Of a DNA stretch of 64,000 bases, positions 45,029 to 56,554 are shown piece after piece. The stretch covers positions 1 to 64,000 of the forward strand of contig NW_024755046.1 in assembly GCF_018991925.1 (NCBI RefSeq), given 5' to 3'. Every line of letters begins with the position of its first letter. Within the stretch, counting starts at the first letter, position 1. A model generated the notes under the pieces. It searched no databases. It was not told the origin of the DNA and saw only the letters and a program-made list of their open reading frames with translations. The DNA comes from Homarus americanus (lineage: Eukaryota; Arthropoda; Malacostraca; Decapoda; Nephropidae). A program made the position numbers and the translations under genes.

Positions 45029-46235
45029 TATTGTTTTCAATTAATCAAGAAACAGATGAAGCAAAAAAGAATATTAACAAGAGAAAATCAACAAAAGCGT
45101 AAGATACAAACGGTGAAAATAACAATAAACAACAACAACAATTAGGAAAAACAAAAGAGGAATCGCAATGAGAGAGAGAAAAGGTGAAAATAAATAAATA
45201 AAACCAACAAACAACAACGTAGAATAATGATAAAGTGTAAAACAGGTAGGAGACGAGAGAAACAAAATTATTATTATTATTCTACGTCACAGCCACAAGA
45301 CCTTGGTGGTAAATGTTTCAAAAATGCGAGAAACTGAAACACAATCGACTTTTCTTCCTGAGCAACTGAGTGAGAAATCCACCTCAGTAAACTCTTAGAC
45401 TGTGTCCTCGTGTACGCGCAAGTTAACCAATCACAATGCGTTACCTCGGCCTAGCCATGAATTGATTCGCCTGATTACCCACACAGGGGGGGTCTGGGGG
45501 TAGGTCGGGGATTACCGAGCGCCAAAAATACTGTGACGTAGATTTGTTGCTGTTTAGCCAATGAGGTTTCAAGGTGATAAAATACTGCAACCAATCAGAT
45601 GAGGGGATTTAGCACGATTATTTTTGTTTACGAAGGATAAGAGAAATGAAATAAAGATAATAATGTAGCAGAAAGAGACGAGAAGAACACAAAGGAAGAA
45701 CAATAACAATAATTCATCAATAGAGAAAGGAAGGGGAGAAGGAAGAGATAATTTTTCTTATAAATAACATAAATTCTCAATAATCCAGAGTAATAATTAT
45801 ACAACACCCCCCACACACACTCTCTCTCTCACCTTTCCACAACTGAGGCACTCTGTAAGGCAACAAGATCTTTCCACAGAGGTATATCCATATGTCTAAT
45901 GTGTTGTGTACTATAGGAGCTGAGTTATACATACATACATACATACAGACTTACCTTTAAACACACACACACACCATTAATCTGCCCCCCTCCAAAAAAA
46001 ATACTCGTTTCATTGACAAAGTCTGTACGGACAACACAAAAATAAAAAAATAAAAACGCGCCAAAATCTCTGGCTAATATCTGTTTAATTTGACTCCGCA
46101 TCGCAAAAATTCAAAGCTAAATTTGTACCGAAAGAGAGAGAGAGAGAGAGAGAGTATTTCGCTTAGTTTGTTTCACGTAATGTTGCTGTGATAATGAGGC
46201 TCCGAGAGAGGGTTTATAACCAAAGGGTGCACAGT
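45024..46235. other. No gene seen; scattered CCAAT words and short runs
   Basis: CCAATCA or CCAATGA occur at about 45427, 45560 and 45591. (ATAC) at 45930-45947, (AC) at 45961-45975, (GA) at 46133-46154. Confidence 0.5.
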
Positions 46236-46239
46236 TGTT

Positions 46240-46570
46240 TTTTACCCGCGCTTTTTGTTATGTTTTTGATACATGTTTACATTTACTTTCCCGCGTTTTT
46301 TGGGGAGTATTTGTGCACATTTTCGTTCCCGCGTTTTTTTGTTTTCATATTTCTTTACAGTAATTCCCGCGCTTTTTTATACTTATTTACATTACTTCCC
46401 GCGCTTTTTTTGTTCTCATATTTCTTAACATTCTCTTTCCCGCGCTTTATTTTTTTTCCCCAGTAGCGTTAACGTCTTTCCCGCGCTTTATTTTTTCCCC
46501 AGTAGTGTTAACGTCTTTCCCGCGCTTTATTTTTTCCCCAGTAGTGTTAACGTCTTTCCCGCGCTTTTTT
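46240..46570 (+). repeat. Degenerate TTTCCCGCGCTTTATTTTTT array with E2F-like sites
   Basis: About nine copies of TTCCCGCGCTTT or TTCCCGCGTTTT. The last three are near-identical 48-bp units with CCCCAGTAGTGTTAACGTC. TTTCCCGCG is E2F-like in reverse orientation. The phenylalanine-rich frame across it is an artefact. Confidence 0.88.
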
Positions 46571-46731
46571 ACTATTATTGTTGTTGATGATGATTTCCAC
46601 TTGACTGAGGCAATACTCTCTTCATGCAGGAAATTCTCGGAGGACTCGGTAAAACTCTTCCTTGTGTCTGGTGTATTTATTCACTCCCTCCGTTTACCCA
46701 GTTCCCCCCCTGTTGCTGCTGCTGTTGTTTT

Positions 46732-47195
46732 TAGCCAATGAGAGGGGCCGAGAGTAATGGACCAATCGTAGTCCATGGATGAGCGGTGTGGACCAATCAG
46801 AACGCAAGGATGAATGTTGAAATTAATGTTTTTATTTATTTATTATTGATAGGTGTGATGAACGGGCCATTCAGAGTGTAAAGGAGACAGACTACTTAGT
46901 TATGTGTCTAGCCAATTACAGCGTCGGAACAGATCAATACTTCCTTTCTTAACCAATAAGAGATAACCCAAACCAACCAATCACACTGCAGGAAATGACC
47001 AATGCTACTCTTCTTGAACCACTGAGAGGCAAGAAGAACGAACCAATCACAAAGCTGGAAATGGTCACTACTACATCGTCTAACCAATGGGAGCGAACAG
47101 AATCATATTAATCATGGCGCTGCAACCGATCACTACTGCTTCTCCTGACCAATGGGAGATAAGCAGAACGGACCAATTACAGTGCAGAAGCGGGT
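46732..47195 (+). repeat. CCAAT-dense degenerate repeat
   Basis: About 12 CCAAT boxes on one strand (AGCCAATGAGAG, GACCAATCAGAAC, AACCAATCACAA, AACCAATGGGAG and so on), 30-45 bp apart, each usually preceded by RAC or TAG and followed by a purine run. The unit is strongly decayed outside the box. Confidence 0.75.
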
Positions 47196-47244
47196 CCAGG
47201 CGTGGGAAGACAAAGGCGTATCAGAGTTATATATATTAAGTCAA

Positions 47245-47597
47245 ATGTTTAAGACAGACAGACAGACAGAGACACAGATAGACAGACAGACAGATAGAGA
47301 CATAAACAGACAGACAGAATAGACAAACAGACAGATAGGTAGACAGAAACAGACAGATAACGAGACATAAACAGACATACAGAGATAGACAGCTAGATAG
47401 TAAGACACACAGAGATAGATAGACAGATACAGACAGAAAGATAGAGACAGTTAAATAGACAGACAGACAGAAAGATAGAGACAGTTAAATAGACAGACAG
47501 AGAAACAGACAGACAGACAGAGCGATAGACAGAAAAACACAGAATGATAGAGAGACAGACAGACAGACAGATACTGAGACAGACAGAGAGATTAACA
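47245..47597. repeat. (CAGA)n/(GATA) degenerate tetranucleotide array
   Basis: GACAGACAGACAGA runs with AGATAGAGACAGTTAAATAG insertions; the block AAAGATAGAGACAGTTAAAT is duplicated. Confidence 0.95.
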
Positions 47598-47784
47598 AGA
47601 ACGAGCCAGTGAGTCCCAGCGTTATATGAATATTGCACAAACGTGTTGAAAACTCTTAAAGAGGTATTTTGTGACATTCAACCAATAATGCTTTATGGTG
47701 TTGAGTGTAGTGCTAGGGAGTTTGTAACGCTGCAACTACATCCTAGACACTTTTGACGTTTGTAACACTGAAACATTAATTTCT

Positions 47785-48850
47785 CTCTCTCTCTCTCTCA
47801 CTGCCTTCTCTGCCTTCCCCTCACCCCCTCCTGCCTTCCCCCCTCACCCTCCCCTCCTGCCTTCCCTCACTCCCCCTCCCTGCCTTCCTCCCCGCCTTCC
47901 CTCACACTTCTCCCTCCCCTCACACATCCCCTCTCCCTCTCCCCTTTCACACCCCTCACACTCCCTCACACGCCTTCCCCTGCCTCCCTCACACTCCCTC
48001 CCTCACACTCCCTCCCTCACACCTCTCCTTCCTCCCTCACACCCCCTTCCTCCTCACACGCCCTCCTCCCTCACACGCCCTCCCTCCTCACACGCCCCTG
48101 CCCCCACACCTCTCCTCCTCACACCTCCTCCTCACACCCCCTCCCTCACACCTCCTTCCTCCTCACACGCCCTCCCTCCCCACACGCCCTCCCTCCCTCA
48201 CACACACGCCCTGCCTCCCCCTCACACTCCCTCCCTCCTCACACACACCCTCCCTCACACCCTCCCTCACACTCTTCCTCACACACGCCCTCCTCCCTCA
48301 CACGCCCTCCTCCCTCCTCACACGCCCTCCCTCCCTCACACACGCCCTGCCTCCTCACACTCCCTCCCTCCCCACACCTCCTCCCTCACACCTCCCCCTC
48401 ACACCTCCTTCCTCCCCTCACACCCTCCCCTCCTCACACTTCCTCCTTCCTCACACACTTCCTCTCCTCACACCTCTCCTTCCTCCTCACACACGCCCCT
48501 TTCCCTCCCTCACACGCCTCCCTCCCTCCCTCACACGCCCTCCTCACACTTCCTTCTCCCCCCACACGCCCTGCCTCCCTCACACTCCCCTCCTCCTCAC
48601 ACCCCCCTCCTTCCCTCACACTTCCTTCCTCCCCTCACACGCCCCCTCCCCTCACACCCCCTCCTCACACGCCCCTCCCTCTCCTCACACGCCCTCCTCC
48701 CCACGCCCTCACACGCCCTCCCTCACACTCCTCCCTGGCCCTCCCCTCACACGCCCTCCCTCCCTCACACTTCCTTCCTCCCTCACACTTCCTTCCTCCC
48801 TCACACGCCCTCCCTCCCTCACACGCCCTCCCTCACACGCCCTCCTCTCC
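47785..48850 (-). repeat. 1-kb C-rich minisatellite (CCCTCCCTCACACGCCCTCC)
   Basis: Irregular units of 12-22 bp combining CCTCCCTCACAC with GCC or TTCC. More than 60 CTCACAC words. Confidence 0.95.
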
Positions 48851-49059
48851 TACATCAAAGTAAAGGGAGATATTCGTCTTCGCGCCATTTCTGATTTTCC
48901 AATTCCATTCCAATTTTATTCTCCTTTTCAATGTTAATTATCAATTTCTCCGCCCTTCTTCTCTCCTCTTTCATCGTCGGTTTTCCATTCCATCGTTCTT
49001 TCACATCCAATCAACTTACATATAAATGAAGTTATAACACCCGGTCTGCTGTCTTACGG

Positions 49060-49400
49060 CCAATTACTGGCAAGTAAATATAACGCCATCACCTACAGTG
49101 GCCAATCACTAGCAAGTATGTATGACGTCATCAATTACAATGGCCAATCACTAGCAAGTAAATGTGACGCCATCACCTACAGTGGCCAATCACTAGCAAG
49201 TAAATGTGACGCCATCACCTACAGTGGCCAATCACTAACAAGTAAATGTGACGTCATCACCTACAGTGGCCAATCACTAGCAAGTAAATGTGACGCCATC
49301 ACCTACAGTGGCCAATCACTAACAAGTAAATGTGACGTCATCACCTACAATGGCCAATCACCCGCAAGTAAATATGACGTCACCGATCGTCTTGACTATG
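49060..49400 (+). repeat. ~61/42-bp tandem repeat with CCAAT and CRE-like motifs
   Basis: Seven units of GGCCAATCACTAGCAAGTAA plus ATGTGACGCCATCACCTACA. Each has CCAATCAC and, about 20 bp downstream, TGACGTCA or TGACGCCA (the palindromic CRE and a one-base variant). Confidence 0.95.
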
Positions 49401-49469
49401 TATCTGGATTGACGAATACGACATCTTCACTGACAGTAACCACTCATGACGAAGGAAACATATGACGTC

Positions 49470-49835
49470 ACTAATCGTAAGTGGCATTGCCCTGTGAGTA
49501 AATACATGACGTAACCTAAATCATGAAAGCCAATCACCGTAGAGTTAATACAAGACATATTACCTGTGGGTCTACATATGACGGCACCAGACACAGGAGC
49601 CAATCACCGTCGAGGAAATACATGACTCCTAAACGAGGCAGTTACAGGAGCCAATCACCATCGAGTACATAGAAAACGTCACTAAGCATGAAAGACGGAA
49701 GAGCCAATCACCATCGGGTAAATACATGACGTCACTTATCTGGACTTCACGGGAGCCAATCACCATCGGGTAAATACATGACGTCACTTATCTGGACTTC
49801 ACGGGAGCCAATCACGGGGAGTAAACACATCATCA
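49470..49835 (+). repeat. Degenerate repeat with CCAAT and CRE motifs
   Basis: Units such as GGAGCCAATCACCATCGGGT plus AAATACATGACGTCACTTAT; two adjacent copies at about 49690-49800 are nearly identical. Confidence 0.92.
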
Positions 49836-49989
49836 AGAGAAAAACAAGACAAATTAACGGCTGGCTTCAGTAACAATAAAAACAATTAATAAACAAACAA
49901 ACAAACAAACAAGAAACCAGCTCCGTCAACAAGGTAAACAATCATATGAACAGAAAACAATGAGGTAATTTTCAACTCACCAATTATCT

Positions 49990-50697
49990 GCCAGTCAGCG
50001 CAGATATTTTTTGAACCCACCAATCAGAGGTTAGCGTAATTATGACGTCACTAGATTTACCTGCAAGTACAGAGAGATAATTTTTAAAACCACCAATTAG
50101 AAAACAGTAAAGGAATGACGTCACTGAGCATCAACAAATCATAACATACATACTTGAATCCACCAATCAGTTAACAGTAAAATAATGACGTCACTGAGCA
50201 TCTACAAATCATAACAGATATATACTTGAACCCACCAATCAGTTAACAGTAAAATAATGACGTCACTAAGCATCAACAAATCATAACAGATATATATTTG
50301 AACCCACAATCAACTAACAGTAAAATAATGACGTCACTAAGCATCTACAAATCATAACAGATATATATTTGAACCCACAATCAGTTAACAGTAAAATAAT
50401 GACGTCACTAAGCATCAACAAATCATAACAGATATATATTTGAACCCACAATCAACTAACAGTAAAATATGACGTCACTAGCATCTACAAATCATAACAG
50501 ATATATATTTGAACCCACCAATCAGTTAACAGTAAAATAATGACGTCACTAAGCATCTACAAATCATAACGAATATATTTGAACCCACCAATCAACTAAC
50601 AGTAAAATAATGACGTCACTAAGCATCTACAAATCATAACAGATATATACTTGAACCCACCAATCAACTAACAGTAAAATAATGACGTCACTTAAGT
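49990..50697 (+). repeat. ~71-bp tandem repeat, ten copies, CCAAT and CRE motifs
   Basis: The unit is GAACCCACCAATCAGTTAAC, AGTAAAATAATGACGTCACT, AAGCATCTACAAATCATAAC and AGATATATA. CCAAT precedes TGACGTCA by about 18 bp in most copies. The units alternate between GTTAAC and ACTAAC variants. Confidence 0.96.
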
Positions 50698-50819
50698 TAA
50701 GACACTCATAGCCAATCAAGTTGCGACTCTTTCAGGAAATAACCCTTTGATAATTTCGCTTCAGTTGTCCCATAAATTATAACTCAACATAAGTTATCTC
50801 GTTAGTGTCATTGAGGAAG

Positions 50820-51126
<307 letters not shown>

Positions 51127-51324
51127 ATACCACCTTTTTCCCTATAAATATCTCTCACTTCATGAATAAATGAATAAAATATCACCTTATGCATTACAAA
51201 CTCTCCTCTGTATTTCAATTTCACAAACACAAAAACAATTTCCTTTCATAAAAAAAAATAAAACGATTAAAAAAAAACAAAAAAAATCAAAAAAAATTCA
51301 ACCCACGTGGATAAAAACATTCAG

Positions 51325-51440
51325 CTTTCTTGATTGGTCGAGAGGAGAGACTCGCGTTCTGATTGGCTGAAAATATTTACCTCTGTCTTCATTGGTTATA
51401 GTCGGATGTAAACAAAAGATCTCGTTTCTATTGGTTTAAG
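51325..51440 (-). repeat. Inverted CCAAT (ATTGG) cluster
   Basis: ATTGGTCG, ATTGGCTG, ATTGGTTA and ATTGGTTT at 20-35 bp spacing, opposite in strand to the cluster at 46732-47195. Confidence 0.65.
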
Positions 51441-51474
51441 TTCTCTGGAATTTTGTTATTTATTTGGGTCCGAG

Positions 51475-51707
51475 GAGGAAAGAGGGGGAGGGAGAGGGGA
51501 GGAGGAGGAGAAAAGGAGGAAGAAAAGAAGAAGAAAGAAACAGGAGATAAAAAGAAGAGAGGTAGGGACAGAGGATGATGATGATGATGAGAGGTAGAGT
51601 GGAGGGAGGAGGAAGGAGGGAAGAGGAGGAGGAGGAGGAGGAGAAAGGAGGAAAGAAGAAGGGAGGAGGAGGAGGAGAGAGTGAGTTGGGAATATTATTA
51701 GCTTATC

Positions 51708-51740
<33 letters not shown>
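51475..51740. repeat. Purine-rich (GGA) tract, then (TC)n
   Basis: GGAGGAGGAG words to 51680; TC run 51713-51740. Confidence 0.93.
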
Positions 51741-52368
51741 TGACCTGACGTAATGACCTTTATGACGTCACTCACCCCCAATTACATGACGAGTAATTCC
51801 CATGTGTATCTAATCACCTGCCACTGTATTATGAACGAGGCTTAACGGCCCAACACATTCTCTAACTGGGTGGTTTGTATTGGCTTACGATAGTTCCTGC
51901 TAACTACCCTCTCTAACAATCAGTCAATTTATCTTACTAACAAGGGGTTCTGCTAACTACCTCCAGTCATCAGTAGTTATCTTTCTGATTATACAATTCC
52001 CTCTTAACTACCCGTAATACAAACAATTCTGTCTGTTAACTACCCTGCGGTAACAATCACCTCTAACGAGTTCAACTACACGACCCAAAACAATCCACCG
52101 ACTATCTTTCTTGACACGAGTGAACGAGCTGTCTAATGAGGCTCGTTTCTTAACACCCTAATTACCACTTAACAGCCTAATGGTCCTCACTAATGACCCC
52201 TGCCTGGAGGTAAGCACAAAACCAGGCAATAGAAACCGAAAGAGCCGGATTGTGTCTTTAACCACGTCTTAGATACACTAAAACGACACCAAAACTACCG
52301 AATGACCTTGTTAGACTACCCTGACTATAGTAACAATAAGTAAAGGTGGGTATAATTAACGTGAGTGA
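51741..52368. other. No gene seen; CTAACTACC words
   Basis: TGCTAACTACCCTCTCTAAC, TGCTAACTACC and TTAACTACCC recur at 51898-52045, a faint repeat. Otherwise unique. Confidence 0.5.
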
Positions 52369-52720
52369 TTCCCTTATGGATGCCAAGGTGAAGTACACAG
52401 AATGTTTTGGAACTATGTAATATCTGTATGTTCGTGCATCCGTCCGTCTGTCTGTTTGTCTACGCTCTATGGGGTAAACTAATGGAGTAAGAATGTTCAT
52501 ATTTGGTAAGCATGTCGCCCTTAAGAATGCCAAGGTCAAGTTCGAATATGAAGGTCACTGGTCTAATACTGTGTCTGTCCGTCTGTTTGTCCACGCTCTA
52601 TGGGGTAAACTAATGGAGTAAGAATGTTCATATTTGGTAAGAATGTCGCCCTTAAGAATGCCAAGGTCAAGTTCGAATATGAAGGTCACTGGTTTAATAC
52701 AGTCTGTCTATCTGTCTGTC
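52369..52720 (+). repeat. ~120-bp direct repeat, two and a half copies
   Basis: The block from CACGCTCTATGGGGTAAACT through AGAATGCCAAGGTCAAGTTC and AAGGTCACTGGT is present at 52460-52560 and 52580-52695. A shorter diverged copy precedes at 52369 (GGATGCCAAGGTGAAGT). Each copy begins in GTCTGTCTG(T)TTG. Confidence 0.93.
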
Positions 52721-52794
52721 TCTGGGTGTAGATAATTGGGTGATTAGCTTCCCTGGTAATGTGTTTACTGGTGTTTACAGAATCAATGTGCCAC

Positions 52795-53280
52795 ATGTTG
52801 GAGCTCCTGACACCTCATGACTCATCCATTACAGTGCCACATCTTCTCATCCACCACAGTGCCACATCTTCTCATCCATCACAGTGCCACACCTACTCCT
52901 CCACCCCAGTGACACAACTCATCCATCACAGTGCCACACCACCTCATCCACCACAGTGCCACATCTTCTTATCCACCACAGTGCCACACCTCATCCACCA
53001 GTGCCACACCACCTCATCCACCACAGTGCCACACCACCTCCTCCCACCACAGTGCCACACCTCATCCACCAGTGCCACACCACCTCCCCACCACAGTGCC
53101 ACACCACCTCATCCACAGTGCCACATCTTATCCACCACAGTGCCACTCATCCACCAGTGCCACACCACCTCATCCACGACAGTGCCACATCACCTCATCC
53201 ACCACAGTGCCACATCACCTCATCCACCACAGTGCCACACCACCTCATCCACCACAGTGCCACACCCCATAACTCATCCA
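52795..53280 (+). repeat. ~24-bp minisatellite (CATCCACCACAGTGCCACAC)
   Basis: About 20 units of CCTCATCCACCACAGTGCCACA, some shortened. Histidine/serine-rich frames over it are artefacts. Confidence 0.96.
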
Positions 53281-53524
53281 AACTCCCACTAACGACCTTC
53301 AACAAACTTTCCCTCACCACTAACGAGCGTGAACTAGTTAGCTGACAGCTCGTTCCACTTGCCACAGATCTTGGACATAATGGGGTTACTCTCATCATCC
53401 TAATACCCCTTAATGACCAATGGTTATGTAATTACACTCTCTAACAACCCACTAATTACTTTATAGATGGTTTGTAGAAGGATAATTACTATTTAACTAA
53501 TCTTGAAAATTCCTAATAACTCCC

Positions 53525-53785
53525 ATTAAATTATATGACCTTGAATTAACCTAAATAACCTCTAATTGCCTTGTTAACCCTACAAATGATTATATACTAA
53601 CCTATATGACCTCTTAACCTCACGTGACCTCTAACCACCTTGTATAACCCCAAACTACTACACGTGACCTCTAACTAACTTATATGACCTCTTAACCTCA
53701 CGTGACCTCTAACCACCTTGTATAACCCCAAACTACTACACGTGACCTCTAACTACCTTACATAACCTCTAATGACCTGTTATCT
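53525..53785 (+). repeat. ~60-70-bp repeat with CACGTGACCTCTAAC
   Basis: AACCTCACGTGACCTCTAAC and CACCTTGTATAACCCCAAAC are each present twice. Shorter ATGACCTCTTAACC words surround them. The repeat ends just before the exon 2 acceptor. Confidence 0.92.
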
Positions 53786-53794
53786 ACCTTCCAG

Positions 53795-53968
53795 ATGGGT
53801 TGTTTCACTCGCTGGAGATCCTGGACACGTCAGGGTCACACTGTTTCCCGGCCATGAGGGAACTATCCATCAGGTCAGGTCGCGCCTTCGTTATAACCTT
53901 TGCGGTCAACAACGAACAGAGTTTCTACGAGGCCCAGGCGCTGTGGAACCTAATTAGCGAAGTCAAAG
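53795..53968 (+). CDS. Ras-family small GTPase, coding exon 2 (residues 48-106)
   Basis: Completes the split codon AAT (Asn48) from exon 1 and codes the switch II segment. The sequence LEILDTSGSHCFPAMRELSI has the G3 box D58-T-S-G61, with Ser62 where Ras has catalytic Gln61 and Ser60 where Ras has Ala59. TSGSH-FPAM-LSI is the form seen in the DIRAS and RASD (Dexras/Rhes) groups and not in Ras, Rap or Ral. The exon goes on through beta-4 and helix 3 (FVITFAVNNEQSF, NLISEVKG). It is bounded by TTCCAG and by AAAG before GTGAGG, phase 1 on both sides. Confidence 0.93.
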
Positions 53969-54075
53969 GTGAGGTTAGGTTAGGTTAAGGATTAGGTTAG
54001 GTTTTGGTTAGGTCAGATTTGGTGATGTTAGGTTAGGTTACGTTAGGTTTTGGTTAGGTTAGGTTAGGAGAATGG
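53969..54075 (+). repeat. (TTAGG)n patch at the intron 2 donor
   Basis: GGTTAGGTTAGGTT words begin six bases after the exon 2 boundary and continue with TTTTGG variants. The donor itself is GTGAGGTTAGG, so the repeat abuts the splice site. Confidence 0.9.
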
Positions 54076-54129
54076 GGTAGGAGTCGGGGTGGTTAGTTTT
54101 GGGGAAGGGGAGAAGAGGGAGGGTGGTGA

Positions 54130-54203
54130 TGGTAGGGAGGAGGAGGAGGAGGGAGGAGGAGGAGGAGGAGGAGGAGGAGGAGGAGGAGGAGGAGGAGGAG
54201 GAG
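54130..54203. repeat. (GGA)n microsatellite
   Basis: About 24 units. Confidence 0.96.
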
Positions 54204-54229
54204 GTCAACTATATGCGGGACTGGGTTGA

Positions 54230-54515
54230 CTCTCTCTTCTCTTCTCCCTGTCAATATATAGCTCTCTCTTCCTCTTTCTTCCTCCATCGCCCTCCCTCCC
54301 TCTCACCTTCACTCTCTCTCACCTTCCCTCTTTCACCCCTCCCCCCTCTTCCTTTCCACCACACACCATCAATACATCGCCTCCTTACCTATTCTCCCTC
54401 CCCTTTCTCCCTCTCACCCTCCCTCCCTCTCACCCTCCCTCCCTCCCTCTCCCCCTCCCTCCCTCCCTCCTCCCTCTCCCTCCCTCTCACCCTCCCTCCT
54501 TCCTCTCATCTGTAC
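54230..54515 (-). repeat. Pyrimidine-rich CCCTCCCTCTCA array
   Basis: Irregular units of 12-20 bp. Confidence 0.9.
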
Positions 54516-54540
54516 AACACACCTGATACTCTCTCAATTA

Positions 54541-54725
54541 GGTGAAAGTGTCAGGTGAAGGTGTCAGGGAAGGTGTCAGGTGAAAGTGTCAGATAATAGT
54601 GTCAGGTGAAAGTGTCAGATAATAGTGTCGTGAAGTGTAGTTCAGGTGAAGGTGTCAGGTGAAAGTGTCAGGTGAAAGTGTCAGGTGAAGGTGTCAGGTG
54701 AAGGTGTCAGGTTCGGTATGATGTA
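54541..54725 (+). repeat. ~13-bp minisatellite (AGGTGAAAGTGTC)
   Basis: About 13 units, alternating AGGTGAAAGTGTC, AGGTGAAGGTGTC and AGATAATAGTGTC. Confidence 0.95.
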
Positions 54726-54812
54726 AAGTGTCAACAAAAATATTACAGTATATAAACATTTATTTTATTTTAATTCTTTACTGATTCTTTCCTGCTATGA
54801 CAAGGTGGTGGC

Positions 54813-54813
<1 letters not shown>

Positions 54814-54869
<56 letters not shown>

Positions 54870-54980
54870 CTAACACCATATCCTAAATTAAAAACAACAC
54901 GACTGTCACCACCACTCAGGACTGTCACCACCACTCAGGACTGTCACCACCACTCAGGACTGTCACCACCCACTACCTCC
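54814..54980. repeat. (AC)n and ~19-bp repeat (CACCACTCAGGACTGTCAC)
   Basis: AC at 54814-54868; four 19-bp units at 54903-54975. Confidence 0.95.
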
Positions 54981-55097
54981 CGAGCGGTCGAGAGCCCTTG
55001 TTGACAGCGTGTCCTGGACTGTCTATATTACATTGTTTATATACCTGGATTTTCTCTTTACACGTGAAATCATTGTAAACTTAGATGACGATTTTAC

Positions 55098-55136
<39 letters not shown>

Positions 55137-55147
55137 ATATCATTCAG

Positions 55148-55198
<51 letters not shown>
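55098..55198. repeat. (TGTC)n and (TC)n microsatellites
   Basis: TGTC at 55098-55136, TC at 55148-55198. Confidence 0.96.
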
Positions 55199-55201
<3 letters not shown>

Positions 55202-55279
55202 TGTATTTTTCTTTACCCATGGCCGACAGGTACATCAATATAATGGCAGGTGCGTTAATTACATTACTTGAGGCGGTGG

Positions 55280-55539
55280 ATACTGGGGGTGGAGAGGGGT
55301 GAGATAAAGGGAGAAAGAGGAGATGGGGAAGGAGGAAGGGGAATATATTGGAAGGGTAGGAGGGAGGAAGAGATGATGAAGGAATAGACAGAAGGGTGAG
55401 AGGAATGGGTAGGTGAGAGGAATGATGAGTGAGGGAGGAGGGAGAGTGAGGGAAGGGGAGAGGAGGGAGAGGGAAGGGGAGAGGAGGGAGAGGGGAAGGG
55501 AGGTGGTGAGCGAGGGGAGGGAGGTTAATTTCCTTGTAT

Positions 55540-55583
<44 letters not shown>

Positions 55584-55633
55584 GTCTGACTATTGTTGGT
55601 GGAGGTGATCTCTCTCTCTCTCTCTCTCTCTCT
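55280..55633. repeat. Purine-rich array, (AC)n, (TC)n before exon 3
   Basis: GGGAGAGGAGGGAGAGGGAA-type repeats at 55285-55530, AC at 55541-55581, TC at 55610-55633. The TC run and the second run at 55643-55657 supply the polypyrimidine tract of the exon 3 acceptor. Confidence 0.93.
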
Positions 55634-55662
55634 TATTAACAACTCTCTCTCTCTCTCACCAG

Positions 55663-55865
55663 GGCTAGACAACGTACCCTCCGTATTAGTGGGTAACAAG
55701 GTTGACCTCTCGGGTGAACGGGAGGTCAGCTGGGAGGAGGCCAACGCTTACGCCACAGAGGTCATGCCTGCCGCCTATGTGGGAACTTCGGCCAAGTACA
55801 ACCTAAATGTCACCCTCGTCTTCAAGGAGCTGCTCGTCTTGACCTTCGGCATCGGCAAGGACGAG
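55663..55865 (+). CDS. Ras-family small GTPase, coding exon 3 (residues 106-173)
   Basis: Carries G4 N117-K-V-D120, which reads guanine, and G5 T147-S-A-K150. Also visible are the beta-5 strand VPSVLVGN and helix 5 NVTLVFKELLVLTFG. Loop lengths between G4 and G5 fit the Ras family. The acceptor is CTCACCAG, fed by TC runs. The split glycine codon GGG restores the frame. The exon ends GACGAG before GTGAGG, phase 0; reading on gives a stop 30 bp later. The G domain ends near residue 168. Confidence 0.93.
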
Positions 55866-55889
55866 GTGAGGTTCAAGGACGAGGTTGAA

Positions 55890-56085
55890 GTGTGAGGTTA
55901 GGTGCTTGAGTGAGTGTTTGAGTGTGAGGTTGAGTGTTTGAGTGTGAGGTTGGGTATTTGAGTGTGAGGTTGAGTGGTTGAGTGTGAGGTTAGTGTTGGG
56001 TGTGAGGTTGAGTGGTTGAGTGTGAGGTTGAGTGGTTTGGTGTGAGGTTGAGTGTTTGAGTGTGAGGAGTGGTTGAGTGTGAGAG
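55890..56085 (+). repeat. ~12/24-bp minisatellite (GAGTGTGAGGTTGAGTGTTT)
   Basis: About nine units starting 25 bp after exon 3. Confidence 0.95.
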
Positions 56086-56092
56086 AGAGAAA

Positions 56093-56126
<34 letters not shown>

Positions 56127-56388
56127 ATCCTTACTGACGCGCGTTACCTCATATTTCTAATACTTCTCTCTATATATCCTCTCTCCTGTTATTCCTCCTC
56201 CACTTTCCTTCCCACCTTCTCTTCCACTTCAATCTCCTCCTTCCTTCCCTTCCCTCCTACTCTTCTTCCTCCTCCTCCTCCTCTTCTTCCTCCTCCCCTC
56301 TTCCACCTCCCCTCTTCCCTCCCCTCTTCCACTTCTTCCTCTACCTCGTGAATCAGCAAATAACTTATTGTGAAACGTCAACCAGCAC

Positions 56389-56390
<2 letters not shown>
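56086..56390. repeat. (GA)n then pyrimidine-rich tract
   Basis: GA at 56086-56125, CT words 56160-56345. Confidence 0.85.

Positions 56391-56467
<77 letters not shown>
56391..56467. repeat. (AC)n microsatellite
   Basis: About 38 uninterrupted units. Confidence 0.97.
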
Positions 56468-56468
<1 letters not shown>

Positions 56469-56554
56469 AGCCACTCGAGGTTCTTCCACTTATAAATTGT
56501 GTTTTGGTTTGGCGTCTACACATGATGCAACGAGGCGGAAAGATTGATGGAAGG

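Noticed and set aside
49060..49465. 115-codon frame with a repeated SLASKCDAITYSGQ motif
   Set aside because: It is one reading of the CCAAT/CRE tandem repeat.
52759..53345. Histidine/serine-rich frames
   Set aside because: Derived from the 24-bp CCACCACAGTGCCACA repeat.
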